Shown: positions 53,122 to 61,838, counted from the first letter of the stretch. The stretch is DNA of 64,000 bases from Rugalucina vietnamica (GCA_964017185.1 OZ024874.1:50496856-50560855), one strand, 5' to 3'. Numbers and translations: made by a program. Notes: a model not told the origin generated them from the sequence alone.

Positions 53122-54080
53122 AACTTGACGCCGGTCCGAACAACTAACTAAATCGGGACTAAATGTCTTCTGAGCAAATTGATGCTTTTTACCAAACTTA
53201 CACTGAACCCCTTCCCCCCACGACCATAAAGTTAATACCTATAAATTTGTACAGTTTAAACAATTTTGACAGCAAACATGCCCATTCGCACTCAAAGGGC
53301 TGTCAGACCAACTCAAATGAACATCTACAACTCATAGTCTTCTTCCAACTATCTTTTTGTGTAAGTTTGGTTAAAATCCATTCATTTATCCAGAAGATAT
53401 TGCGTCAGAAAAGCTAATTTTGACAGTTTTCACGGGCTGGTCACCTTGAAAAATAGGTCAAGGTCACCAAAAGCTAATAAACTCTTTCCCCTCTCCCAGC
53501 CATGTATCTAAGACGGTTACGGTGTCTTCCGTAGAAAGAAACTTCATGTCAGAAGGTAACTACCCTTCAATTACTTTACGGTTGGGGGAGAGGGGCATAG
53601 TTTTCCTCAGAAAACACTGTTACAGTAGTTTTAATTTATATTTAAAGAGCATCACTCAGATTCATCTGCATTATATATTCATTATTAGTTATTGGATTTA
53701 CATTAATATTTTCAACAACAACAACAAAAAGCATGTGCGCAACATTGGGTATTGTATGCCCAATATTGAACATCAAGTGTACAACAGAGCATGTTCTTAA
53801 ATAAAGTGAAAGTTTGCTGAATACATGAAATGTTCTACCAGATTATGATTATAAATTCCCAACATTGTGAATGTGTTTGAAATACATGTACAGCTCAGGA
53901 AATGGCTCAATGGAACAGCTGTTTAACAGGTTCCCTTCAATAAATGAGCCGCCTCGTGGGGAAAACCAACAATTTGGTTTCCGAACAGGTCCGACACAAA
54001 CCGACCTGAACAAGCACAGAAAAGCTAGAAGTTTAAAATTTCGGATTCAAGTAGAAGAGGAATTGTACTATCCGAGTAGC
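53122..54080. other. Intergenic stretch, no convincing gene
   Basis: Open frames here (53,163-53,417 and 53,522-53,800) lack recognisable domains and have AT-rich, low-complexity composition, so I do not call them genes. The part at about 53,340-53,470 resembles a dispersed bivalve-type repeat and contains AGGTCAAGGTCACC. A short CAACAACAACAACAAAAAG tract lies near 53,715. Confidence 0.6.
53340..53475 (+). repeat. Dispersed repeat fragment with AAGGTCA motif
   Basis: The run from GTAAGTTTGGTTAAAATCC through CAGAAGATATTGCG to AGGTCAAGGTCACC has the style of a high-copy dispersed bivalve repeat. A related TGACCTTGACC occurs in the tandem repeat at 63.2 kb. The assignment rests on remembered pattern, not on a second full copy in this window. 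Confidence 0.45.
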
Positions 54081-54141
54081 GAAAACAAAGGCGCTGATCA
54101 GCTTCGCGGTTACCGCGAAGCTGATCTGCGTCTTTGTTTTC
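54081..54141. repeat. 61-bp fold-back palindrome
   Basis: GAAAACAAAGGCGCTGATC and GATCTGCGTCTTTGTTTTC face each other across CAGCTTCGCGGTTACCGCGAAGCT. The two 30-base arms pair with two mismatches around a single central base. The frame through it (53,871-54,170) reads SENKGADQLRGYREADLRL, a stretch I associate with repeat-derived predicted proteins in molluscs rather than a real gene. Confidence 0.9.
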
Positions 54142-54577
54142 GTCTATACAGATTGTTGGTTTTCCCATGAGATGGCTCAAATATTATAATATTATCTTTG
54201 GCAAGAGAAACCTTGTGCATCAGCAAATGACAAATTGCATGCACACAGAAACAGATCATCCTTCTCAATATTAACCTCATCTCCATATCACAAAATGAGA
54301 TTTCACATCTTCAGTATGATCATGGTGCAAAACTTGTCCAAGCACTCTATGTCAAATCTGGCATAGAAAAAAGTGTGAGAAATGGTTTCTCCAGATAAAG
54401 CTCTATCAAGCTTATCACTTCCAACATCTTAATTGTCAGAAATTGTTCATGAAGAGATGAAAGTAAGACAAAGCCAGGATATGACTTTCCCGTAAGTAGA
54501 GAAAACAAAAACATAAGGCAAGGTTTTGGCCTCATAGCAAAGTGTTCGGTAAAAAAGGTATATGTCGCTGTGTTTGA

Positions 54578-54810
54578 AAAGGTACAAGTAGGCAAAGATC
54601 AGGAAAAGGCGCAATCAGAAAAAATGTTACACTTCAAAAACCGAGATGGGAAAGAAACTTAATTAACAATCAGGCACTTAGAAAGAGATTCCCCACTCCA
54701 AAAACCGAGGTGGAAAAAAAAACAAATCAACAATCGGGCACTTAAACCATGAAAACATATAGTAAGCCGAATGAGCAGCTATTTTCCCAATAGGAGGCCC
54801 CTCGGTTACC
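54578..54810 (+). repeat. Dispersed repeat (family R2), copy 1, with internal duplication
   Basis: GGTACAAGTAGGCAAAGATC and AGGAAAAGGCGCAATCAGAA recur with small changes at 63,058-63,100. Inside this copy, a segment with CAAAAACCGAGATGG and ACAATCAGGCACTTA (from ~54,633) is followed about 64 bp later by a second version with CAAAAACCGAGGTGG and ACAATCGGGCACTTA. The family is not identified. Confidence 0.7.
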
Positions 54811-55252
54811 TAAAAATAACTAAAATATGAAACAAACAGCACAAAAATGTTTAACACAAGGACATGAAACAAAAAGAACCACCACAGAAGTATCGCATTG
54901 GAACGATCAGTAATATAAAATTACTGGCGGGCTTAAATCGATTTCACATGACCATAACGTGACCTCATCATCAGCTTCTGGAGTGGTTCATAACATTTAG
55001 TTAGTTCTTTGGTCCTCGTGGTGAATCTCTAACTAGTCAATGAATCATCAAGGACAAACAAATAATTCATAATAAACATCCTGATGAATCAAAAACGAGG
55101 AGTCAACAGATTATGTAAGCTGCCCGACGATGGAGACCCTGGGCGCCGAATAACTTACTGAATCCCGGAGCAAAAGAAAAACACCAGTTGGACTTCGGTG
55201 GGCCAAGCAACAGACAAGAAGCTCCGGTTCCAACCAACTAAAATGAATAGCT
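54811..55252. other. Noncoding stretch, probably decayed repeat
   Basis: No host gene is visible. On the minus strand a potential stem-loop (GAGGTCACGTTATGGTCATG followed by TGAAATCG, around 54,936-54,983) resembles the hairpins at the 3' ends of some non-LTR elements, but the similarity is only in style. The stretch lies just downstream, in minus orientation, of the open frame at 55,253-55,525 and may be its trailing noncoding part. Confidence 0.4.
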
Positions 55253-55525
55253 TTAAGTCGGGGCCATCATAGAGTCTGACGCCCGACCCACCGGCGTACA
55301 ATTAAAGAAGGCAGCATAGTTATCAACCATGATTGGGTTAAAAACTAAGCATGCAGACTGTCGCATATCATTCAAGTTATAACCTATTCGTCTGTAACGT
55401 GTAATGATGTTTCTGAACTGAAAAGAAAAATCATTCCTACCTGTAAGTTTCTTAAATTTGTAAATGAAGTCACCATAAAATTCTGGTTTCGAAAGGCCCT
55501 CACCTAGCGTCTTTAACCCAACATT
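55253..55525 (-). other. Orphan 90-codon open frame, C-terminal-like fragment of unknown protein
   Basis: On the minus strand a frame stays open for 90 codons and ends in TAA at 55,253. It has no ATG near its start; the first Met is at about residue 52. It reads as ordinary protein, with LSKPEFYGDFIYKFKKLTG near the start, then FRNIITRYRRIGYNLNDM, then CLVFNPIMVDNYAAFFNC and a PVGRASDSMMAPT end. Composition is balanced and unlike the repetitive frames nearby. I believe related tails recur in bivalve genomes as part of a mobile element, but I cannot name the family. It is either the last part of an element's coding region or a host exon. No partner exons are evident within this window. Confidence 0.5.
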
Positions 55526-55929
55526 TTATTTGGAAATCAATTCATAGTGTCTACGATAAAATATAGAACATGTATTTCGATCTAATACAATCTTTTAATT
55601 CGAATAGAAAATGTAGTCCGGACAACTATAAAAAATTGTGGAGAAACAGCTTGAACTGTTAGCCTATTTTTGCTATTTAACAAAAGTTTCAACTATCGCC
55701 TCACATGGCAACCAATTTCTTTTATCATGTATCATTCAGACATATTGTATGCGAAGTTGTATTTTCATTCAGACATGGTCAAAATAGGCAAAAATGCACT
55801 CCATCTCCTGTGTGAAACCATGACAAGGCTAAAAGAATGAATAAGATCATTGTTTTGGGATTTTAAAAATAAAACCTTGTGGCAGTTCAAACAATTAATA
55901 TACAAAAGCATTCTGACAACGTTCAATAA
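55526..55929. other. AT-rich stretch without recognisable feature
   Basis: I see no coding frame with recognisable content, no tandem repeat and no strong palindrome. The minus-strand frame that enters it from 56,106 is carried mainly by the repeat at 55,930-56,155. Confidence 0.5.
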
Positions 55930-56155
55930 AAATTCATATATTTGGTCCCATTTGGATAATACTAGTCGTTTTGTATCGACTGCCATATTGAAACAAGCAA
56001 AAATACAGTAATTCTCTCTGGCTTCCAGTTGCCTTGCCAACTCTGTAGGATCACTGAAGAGGCTTAAGTAGCCGAAACCGCGATATGGCCCACCCACCTT
56101 TGTCATTAATATGTTCTCTGCTCTTATAGGATCTCAGTTTTATTTTTATTCTGTA
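55930..56155 (+). repeat. Dispersed repeat (family R1), copy 1, upstream of the gene
   Basis: Shares TACAGTAATTCTCT, CACTGAAGAGGCTTAAGTAG, CCGAAACCGCG and CATTAATATGTT with copies at 62,345-62,690 and, partly, 62,735-63,010, all in the same orientation. Read on the minus strand it gives the phrase RGFGYLSLFSDPTELARQL, which I take as a repeat-derived frame rather than a gene. Confidence 0.8.
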
Positions 56156-56293
56156 AATGACATTCAGATTTCAATGCAACAAAAACGTAAAAATAGTAAA
56201 TCTACCATCCAACTTGTACGAACCCCTCAATATACTTGCATGCCCCTTCGTTGCTTAACTCATTTAATCCTGGCGTTCCTTTTATGGGACATA

Positions 56294-56363
56294 GGCAAAC
56301 AGAACAGCCCCAGATGTGACGCCGCGTTTTTGCGGCGTCCCATCTGGGGCTATTCTGTTTGCT
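56294..56363. repeat. 70-bp fold-back hairpin
   Basis: Arms of 32 bases, GGCAAACAGAACAGCCCCAG... and ...CTGGGGCTATTCTGTTTGCT, pair with three mismatches around GTTTTT. The GC-rich inner stem is GACGCCGC/GCGGCGTC. The structure lies 359 bp upstream of the glycosyltransferase start codon. It is probably a small fold-back mobile element. A transcription-linked role is possible but nothing shows it. Confidence 0.9.
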
Positions 56364-56699
56364 TAGAGGAAATTCAACAAAAATGAGATAAAATCAAAAA
56401 TCACTCCTAACACCCCTAAAAATGAATGTGGACTCATCCAATTGATAATGATGGGAAAATCCATTCGTCAAATATGGGTTAAGGGATCATTGGAAGCAGG
56501 GTTTTATGGATATCTTTGTATACTTTTTAAATTATTGTTTATGAACAGAATAAATCGTAGTCACGGCTGACGATGCATGGAGCAGAAAGGCATGAGCACT
56601 ACTGTTCTTAAGGAATATTTGATTTCTAGACCAGTGTAACGCAGCACATTTAAGTTTTCCAAGCATACATGTATTACTACATGTACTTATTATTTGCAG
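56364..56699 (+). other. Upstream flank ending in a splice acceptor
   Basis: No gene is visible. The stretch ends in a pyrimidine-containing tract and TTATTATTTGCAG at 56,687-56,699, a good 3' splice site directly before the first coding exon. This suggests one or more noncoding 5' exons further upstream that I could not place. I found no convincing TATA box or initiator. Confidence 0.55.
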
Positions 56700-56721
56700 G
56701 GGTACCGTTTCTCGTCATCAT
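56700..56721 (+). other. 5' UTR portion of the first coding exon
   Basis: Twenty-two bases lie between the predicted acceptor (AG at 56,698-56,699) and the ATG at 56,722. No in-frame stop occurs in them, so the start codon choice rests on the signal-anchor sequence that follows immediately. Confidence 0.6.
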
Positions 56722-57719
56722 ATGATCAAAAAGTGTGCCATATCATTACTTATTCTTCAAATACTCTTATTGTTGTTGGTCAGAGTTCATGTGTTTGTGA
56801 AAAATTCTGAACGAACTCAACAAAGAAACAACGGAATACACGAATATCTTACAGTGCTTAAAGAGGAAACAGCAAGATATAAACAGGGGTATCTTGAGCA
56901 CTTCGAAGAGAAGCAGAACAGAATTGTCACCGACAGTGATTCTTATCTCTTTGCTAAGAAACATTCTGTGACAATAAGAAATAAGAATTATACAAATGTT
57001 TTGGAAGACAGATATAACAATATTACCTGTAAGAGTGGCCTCTACTTCAGTTTCAAGAAAACCAGTACCGAGTTAGGGGATCACTACAGTAGGCCAACGC
57101 CGATGGTAAAGAGTCACATTGACAAGACGATCAAAGTGTTCTTCCTTTATCGCAATTATTGTAAGCTTATTATAGATGGAGATAAGACAGAAATAGCTAA
57201 AGCTTCCAATTTTGGTAAAATAAGCCGTGGGGAAAACATAGCTGATGTCGATTTTAAAAGACTTACACAAAATTGTTCAAACTTTATACAAAGAAATGGC
57301 TATATAATGAATGGGCTGACGCAAGAAGAATCAGACTTTCCAATTGCTTATAGTATCATGATGTATAAAGATGTAGAACAAGTGGAACGCCTATTACGTT
57401 TGATATACAGACCACAAAATATATATTGTATCCATGTAGACAAGAAATCAAACGCTTCCATCTACAATGCAATGAAAAGCATAGCCACATGTTTTGATAA
57501 TGTGTTTATGAGCACTAGAAGAGTCAGCGTGTCTTGGGGAAACTTTGAAGTATTAGAAGCAGATTTAATATGTATGGAAGAGCTTCTTCAACGCAGCAAA
57601 TCATGGAAGTATTTCATAAATCCGACAGGACAGGAACTTCCTCTGCGTACAAATTATGAACTCGTGAAAATTTTCAAGGCATATAACGGGGCAAATGACA
57701 TAGAGGGAACAATTAAAAG
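56722..57719 (+). CDS. GCNT: GCNT-like gene, coding exon 1 (residues 1-332 plus two bases)
   Basis: Encodes the signal anchor (MIKKCAISLLILQILLLLLV), the stem and the first half of the Branch domain up to NGANDIEGTIK. The donor is AATTAAAAG|GTAACA at 57,719/57,720. The exon ends two bases into a codon (AG), completed by A at 58,371 to give Arg333. Without splicing the frame would stop at once (AGG TAA), in agreement with an intron here. Confidence 0.92.
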
Positions 57720-60700
57720 GTAACATATCCCCCACCTTTCTATTACAGCTGATGAATCTTTACACCTTAACATCCCATTTTTATAACTTAAAAGACGTTG
57801 TGTTCGCATATACATGTAGGTGTGCATTTTTTATTTGATAATAAGCAACATTCTAGAAGTTAACAAAGACAACTGTACAAATACTACATGTTTCTTGTAC
57901 TATTGTAGACTGATATTTAGATAGACATGAAGTGTTTTTAAACAGCTGTGTCCATTCTGGCCAACGCAAAGCGGAGGACAATATGTTCAATAACGCTGCA
58001 TGTACATGTATAGCACATACATCGAAACATACACACAATGACTGTTGCTGAAAGAACTATAAACACCTCTTCTTTCACAAGCTACAGGATGTTGAATTTT
58101 ATGTGCAGTTGTTCACTTATCGTGACTGCCATGTTTCACTCGTCTTATTAAAATAAATTATGCTTAAGGAAAGAAATGCACAAATAATTTGAACTATTTC
58201 AGACATGAAAATCACTGACAATGCAGATCAGCCGTGCGACATTTTGACGTCACGTCCGCCCGCAAAATCATGCGTTGTGAATCTTTGTCAAATGCACAAG
58301 ACCGCCCTTAGAACCAATGAAATTCATGTTATTAATAGATCATGAAGGAATTTATTTTAATTCCCCACAGAGCTCAGCCTAACCGATGGAGTCATCTACC
58401 ACCACCTCCACACAATATTCGACCTTTGAAAGGTAATGTACACATTGCAGCCAGCCGCCAATTCGTGGAATATGTTCTATTCAATGAGACCGCCAAAGAT
58501 CTATTACGATGGGTAAAGGAGGTCAAAATACCAGATGAATGTTACTTTGCCACTTTGAATCATAACCCCAGCCTGAAGATTAAAGGATCATATTTAGGTA
58601 TGAAAACCAGGTCCCGAGGTTATAAAACTTTTTTCAAAGCTCAGCTCATCTGAGCCTAAAATTTACCTGCTCATAAATGCTAAAATGCCAACAAATGCCA
58701 ACAATTGATGGCATTTTAACATTTATCAGCCGGATAAGTTACAGGCTTTGGCAATCTGAACCTGAAATTGCAACTAAATATGGTTATTTCAATAATTATG
58801 AGCAGTTTAAATCTCATGCTCTTTTGAGTTGAGTATGAAAAAAGTTTAATAACCATGGGGCCAGGAGCACGGGACAATGCAGATCACGTTGAGGAGTCAT
58901 GTAAACATTTAAAGGTGGTACTATTTAAAAGTGTTTGGATTTATCGACAAAAATATTTGGAGAAATTTTAAAAGTAAACAAATATTTAAAAGAAACGTTT
59001 TGTTCAGTGCGAATGCCGTTTTACCTTGGTTTAATATTATTTAAAAGAGCTTCTAAATGTTTGCTAGGTAGCATCAATTCTTCTATATTTAGCGTTTGTT
59101 TTCCATTTTAGCTCACCTGAGCCGAAGGCTCACAGGTGAGCTTATAGTATAGTAGTCGAGCCGGCGTCTGTGCGTCCGTCCGTGCGTGCGTGCGTACGTC
59201 CGTTCACATTTTCATACTTGAGTATCTATAAGACAACAAGGCCAATCGCGATCAAATTTTATCTAAAGCATCACTGAGGAGGGGGAAAGGTTGCGTAAGG
59301 TTTTGGGCCAGGTCGGATCAGAACTCTGGTTTCCATGGCAACAGATAGCTCCCATTGAGTTATAAAGGGGAAACTGTTGTGGCCACTATAGCAACTTCAT
59401 TTTGACGGGATCTTCTTCATTCTTGGGAATAACAAGGAAAACCATAACATCTAGGATGAGTTTGAATTTCGGCTAGGTTCGACCTCAGATTGCGGAGTAA
59501 GCTGCCCTTTAGCGTCTGGAAAAATCCCCATAGGCTTATAATGGGAAAAATGTTGTAGCCACTCTAGCGCTATTATTTTTCAGTGGGTCATCTTCATTCT
59601 TGTAGGTAACAAGGACAACTATAATATCTCGGATTGGCTCGAATTTCAGCTAGATCCTACCTCTGACTGTGGAGTTAGCTGCCCTTGAGTCTTTGAAAAA
59701 TCGTTATTTTATGTTGTGGCCACTCTAGCGCCTTCAATTTTGTTCGGATCTTCTTCATACTTGGCAGTAACAAGGATAGCCATAACATCTCGGATTGGTT
59801 CGAATTTGAGCCAGATTCGATTCTTGACTGCAGAGTTATCTGTCCTTGATTGAAAAATCAATATTTAGTGTTGTGGCTACTCTAGCGCCTTCTTTTTTAT
59901 TCGGATATTCTTTATTCTTTAAAGTAACAAAGCCATCAATAACTCTTGGAAGAGTTCGACTTTCGACCAGACCCGCCCTCTGACTGCGGAGTTATCTGCC
60001 CTTGAGTATTTGAAAAATCATTATTTTGTGTTGTGGCCACTCTAGCGCCTTCAATTTTGATCGGATCTTCTTCATACTTAAAAGTAACAAGGATAACCAT
60101 AACATCTCGGTTGAGTTCGAATTTCATTCAGATCCGACCCTTGACTACAGAGTTATGTGCCCTTGACTGTGTGAAAAATCAATATTTAGTGTTGTGGCCA
60201 CTCTAGCGCCTTCAGTTTTATTTGGATCTTCTTTATTCTTAGAAGTAACAAAGACATCCATAATATCTCGGATGAGTTCGAATTTCGACCCAACCGACCT
60301 CTTACTGCAGATTTATCTGCCCTTGAGTGTTTGAAAAATCATTATTTTGTGTTGTGGCAACTCTAGCATCTTTGTTTTTCAGGTAACAAGGATAACTACA
60401 ATATCTCGGATGAGTTAGAATTTAGACCAGATCCGACCTCTGACTGCGGAGTGTTTGAAAAATCAACTGCCCTTGAGTGTTTGAAAAATCAATATTTTGT
60501 GTTGTGGCCACTCTAGCACCTTGTTTTTCAGTGGATCTTCTTCAATCTTGCAGGAAACGAGAATAACTACAATATCTCGGATGAGTTCAAATTTCGGCCA
60601 GATCCGACCTCTGACTGCGGAGTTAGCTGCCCTTTAGTGTTTGAAAAATCAATATTTTGCATTGTGGCCACTCTAGCGCCTTCAATTTTAATTGGATCTT

Positions 60701-61838
60701 CTTCATTCTTGGAAGAAACAAGGATAACTATAACATCTTGGATGAGTTCGAATTTTAGGCAGATTCGACCCTGGACTGTGGAGTTACCTGCCCTTGAATG
60801 TTTGAAAAATTAATTTTTAGTGTGCCACACCAGCATCTTCAAACTTTATCAAATTAGAAAAAAAATGTCTATTGTCTGTACTTGTTGACTCTCAGGTGAG
60901 CGATCGCTGCCCTTGGGCTACTTGTTAGCATTCAGTTTTGTATTCACGTGACTCCGTATTGATCAGGTATGAACGCTTTGACAGTGCATGTGTGTCCGTG
61001 CAAATCTTAACTGTGTACGAGACAATTAAATAGGTATTTGGGAAGCGTAGTAGTTGCACTACAACAAAGTTCCTTTGTCACATCTGCTGTCTGGGTTCGA
61101 ATCCATTCGTGTCATGGCAAGTGGCAGGGAAATGGTCACCTGTCCAAGGTCGGTTGTCTTTCCCGGTGTCTCACTTCTCAATACAGGATACCGAATCTGC
61201 GCCTTCACGATCGCCTTAATAATTTCCTTTTCTGTGTCATTCAAGACCTCGTCATATATAAGCGAAAATCTCTCGCCGCTGACTTACATGTACGTTTAAA
61301 AATAGTTTTGTTTTTATGATTTGTCGCTTCACGTCCCAGTCAACAGCTATGGTCATGTCGAAACGTGAGCTTTTTCAAGGGCGTAAAGCAATAAATCAAA
61401 GAAACAACAATCCTTTTCACAATTAAACACAAGTCTGCGTAGAGGGATTTTCGGTTATTTGTGACGAGGCCTAAAGGTACAATTATCACGATTTCTTTGA
61501 CAGGTATCCCGGAGTCGGGTAACCACACATCGGATCTAGACAAGCCTTACCTCGCTCACTTTGTTAATTGGCGCCCTCGTCCTCATCACATAAACAGTTG
61601 GCCTTGCCATGGAAAACGGGTCCGCCAGGTGTGTGTATTTGGACCCGGGGATCTCCAACTGCTGGCTTCGGTACCACACCTGTTTGCAAACAAGTTTCAC
61701 TGGGATTATCAGAGATATGCCTGGGAATGCATGGAAGAACTGATTTATAACAGAACCAGGGATGAATATCTAGGAAAGCTTTATTTTGATGACAGATATT
61801 ACAAGAGACTGGGTTTTGTCCACAATAAGGTTGATTAA
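56722..61838 (+). CDS. GCNT: GCNT-family beta-1,6-N-acetylglucosaminyltransferase, join of three exons, 519 aa
   Basis: The coding sequence is 56722-57719, 58371-58597 and 61504-61838, in total 1,560 bp. The family adds GlcNAc in beta-1,6 linkage from UDP-GlcNAc to galactose or GalNAc branches of O-glycans in the Golgi (core 2, core 4 or I antigen). The N-terminus is a type II signal anchor (about residues 6-26) followed by a long stem to ~145. The Branch domain starts around 185 (NCSNFIQRNGYI) with DFPIAYS at 205-211, IYCIHVDKKS at 234-243 and FINPTGQELPLRTN at 298-311. PDE at 387-389 holds the probable catalytic Glu389, by analogy with Glu320 of mouse core 2 enzyme. VRQVCVFGPGDL and HLFANKF hold R449 and K472, the likely UDP-phosphate contacts. 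The eight disulfide cysteines of vertebrate GCNT1 have counterparts; its free Cys (INLCG) is replaced by INPTG. At least seven N-X-S/T sites occur. It is longer than vertebrate GCNT1 (428 aa) because of the stem. Which GCNT subgroup it belongs to cannot be decided by eye. Confidence 0.92.
57720..58370 (+). other. Intron 1 of the GCNT-like gene
   Basis: A 651-bp GT-AG intron with acceptor TTAATTCCCCACAG at 58,357-58,370. It holds no large repeat. A full palindromic TGACGTCA (CREB-type site) lies at 58,245-58,252, which may be chance. Confidence 0.88.
58371..58597 (+). CDS. GCNT: GCNT-like gene, coding exon 2 (Arg333 to Gly409)
   Basis: Follows the acceptor CCCCACAG. Encodes AQPNRWSHLPPPPHN, then KGNVHIAASRQFVEYVL, matching the SGSAYFVVSREYVGYVL part of vertebrate GCNT1, and IPDECYFATLNHNPSL with the catalytic PDE. 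The donor is TATTTAG|GTATGA at 58,597/58,598. The exon leaves one base (G) that joins GT at 61,504 to make Gly409. An open frame runs on to 58,653 but is not homologous to the family, so the splice is preferred. Confidence 0.91.
58607..58865. mobile_element. Palindromic MITE-like element, ~259 bp
   Basis: The two ends are inverted copies: GGTTATAAAACTTTTTTCA at 58,618 and, on the other strand, GGTTATTAAACTTTTTTCA ending at 58,854. The similarity continues inward through CTCAGCTC/CTCAACTC to CTGCTCATAA (58,668) and TTATGAGCAG (58,796-58,805). Total arms are ~70 bp with mismatches. There is no coding capacity. An internal hairpin pairs ATAAATGCTAAAATGCCA (58,673) with TGGCATTTTAACATTTAT (58,709) across an 18-base loop. 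Target-site duplications are not clear. Confidence 0.78.
59110..59142. repeat. Left terminal hairpin of the intron-2 element
   Basis: AGCTCACCTGAGCC pairs with GGCTCACAGGTGAGCT around GAA, with a two-base bulge. A partial inverted match (CTCAGGTGAGC) stands near the right end at 60,891. Confidence 0.85.
59166..59204 (+). repeat. GTCC/GTGC simple repeat
   Basis: A short imperfect tetranucleotide tract (TGCGTCCGTCCGTGCGTGCG and following bases) immediately inside the left end of the intron-2 element, a regular part of this element type. Confidence 0.85.
59370..60835 (+). repeat. Nine ~160-bp core repeats of the intron-2 element
   Basis: The phrase GTTGTGGCCACTCTAGCG (with variants) recurs at 59,376, 59,552, 59,713, 59,870, 60,030, 60,191, 60,351, 60,501 and ~60,659, at spacings of 150-176 bp. 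Each unit also has GATCTTCTTCATTCTT, AACAAGGATAAC, ATCTCGGATGAGTTCGAATT, GACCTCTGACTGCGGAG and GCCCTTGAGTGTTTGAAAAA. Copies differ by perhaps 15-25% and by small deletions, so the core is old or unconstrained. Confidence 0.88.
61038..61300 (+). mobile_element. tRNA-derived SINE
   Basis: A perfect RNA polymerase III B box, GGTTCGAATCC, lies at 61,094-61,104. An A-box-like GGAAGCGTAGTAGTTG lies about 45 bp upstream at 61,041. The following part, GGTCACCTGTCCAAGGTCGG and TTTCCCGGTGTCTCACTTCTC, is in the style of the shared central domains of mollusc SINEs. There is no clean poly(A) tail. The open frames through it are incidental. Confidence 0.65.
61504..61838 (+). CDS. GCNT: GCNT-like gene, coding exon 3 (Ile410 to stop)
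   Basis: Follows the acceptor TTTCTTTGACAG at 61,503. Encodes the C-terminal part of the Branch domain: LAHFVNWRP, SWPCHGKRVRQVCVFGPGDL, HLFANKFHWDYQ and AWECMEELIYNRT, ending FVHNKVD and TAA at 61,836-61,838. C443, C452 and C484 match the last three conserved cysteines of vertebrate GCNT1. R449 and K472 match the UDP-contact residues known from the mouse core 2 enzyme. The C-terminal ~30 residues extend past the usual family end. Confidence 0.92.

Larger units (their letters stand above)
59105..60926. mobile_element. Nonautonomous element with hairpin end and ~160-bp tandem core
   Basis: The left end is TTTTAGCTCACCTGAGCC, folding with GGCTCACAGGTGAGCT (59,110-59,142). A CGTCCGTCCGTGCG-rich tract follows, then nine tandem core repeats. 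The right end has CTCAGGTGAGC (60,891), inverted relative to the left end, then GCGATCGC, a GCCCTTGGGC hairpin (60,909-60,918) and CTTGTT. Elements with this layout are abundant in bivalves. The repeated ~160-bp core and hairpin end recall the oyster 'pearl' elements, considered Helitron/Helentron relatives. No transposase is encoded. The family assignment is inference. Confidence 0.75.
58598..61503 (+). other. Intron 2 of the GCNT-like gene, filled with mobile DNA
   Basis: A 2,906-bp intron from GTATGA to TTTCTTTGACAG. About 80% of it is assignable to three insertions: a palindromic MITE (58,607-58,865), a core-repeat element (59,105-60,926) and a tRNA-derived SINE (61,038-61,300). All lie clear of both splice sites. 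Confidence 0.88.

Noticed and set aside
53871-54170. 99-codon open frame as a gene
   Set aside because: More than a third of it is the fold-back palindrome at 54,081-54,141, and the rest shows no domain.
54347-54595. 82-codon minus-strand frame
   Set aside because: No recognisable domain, and it borders the R2 repeat. Composition is typical of noncoding AT-rich DNA.
55765-56106. 113-codon minus-strand frame as a gene
   Set aside because: Its first third is dispersed repeat R1, which recurs at 62.3-63.0 kb without the frame. The rest is AT-rich with no recognisable domain.
61038-61110. Functional tRNA gene
   Set aside because: A- and B-box-like elements are present but no acceptor stem or anticodon arm folds. 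A SINE head is more likely.
61461-61503. Upstream ATG extending exon 3 into a separate small gene
   Set aside because: Family similarity starts only after the acceptor at 61,503, and the phase fits exon 2 exactly.
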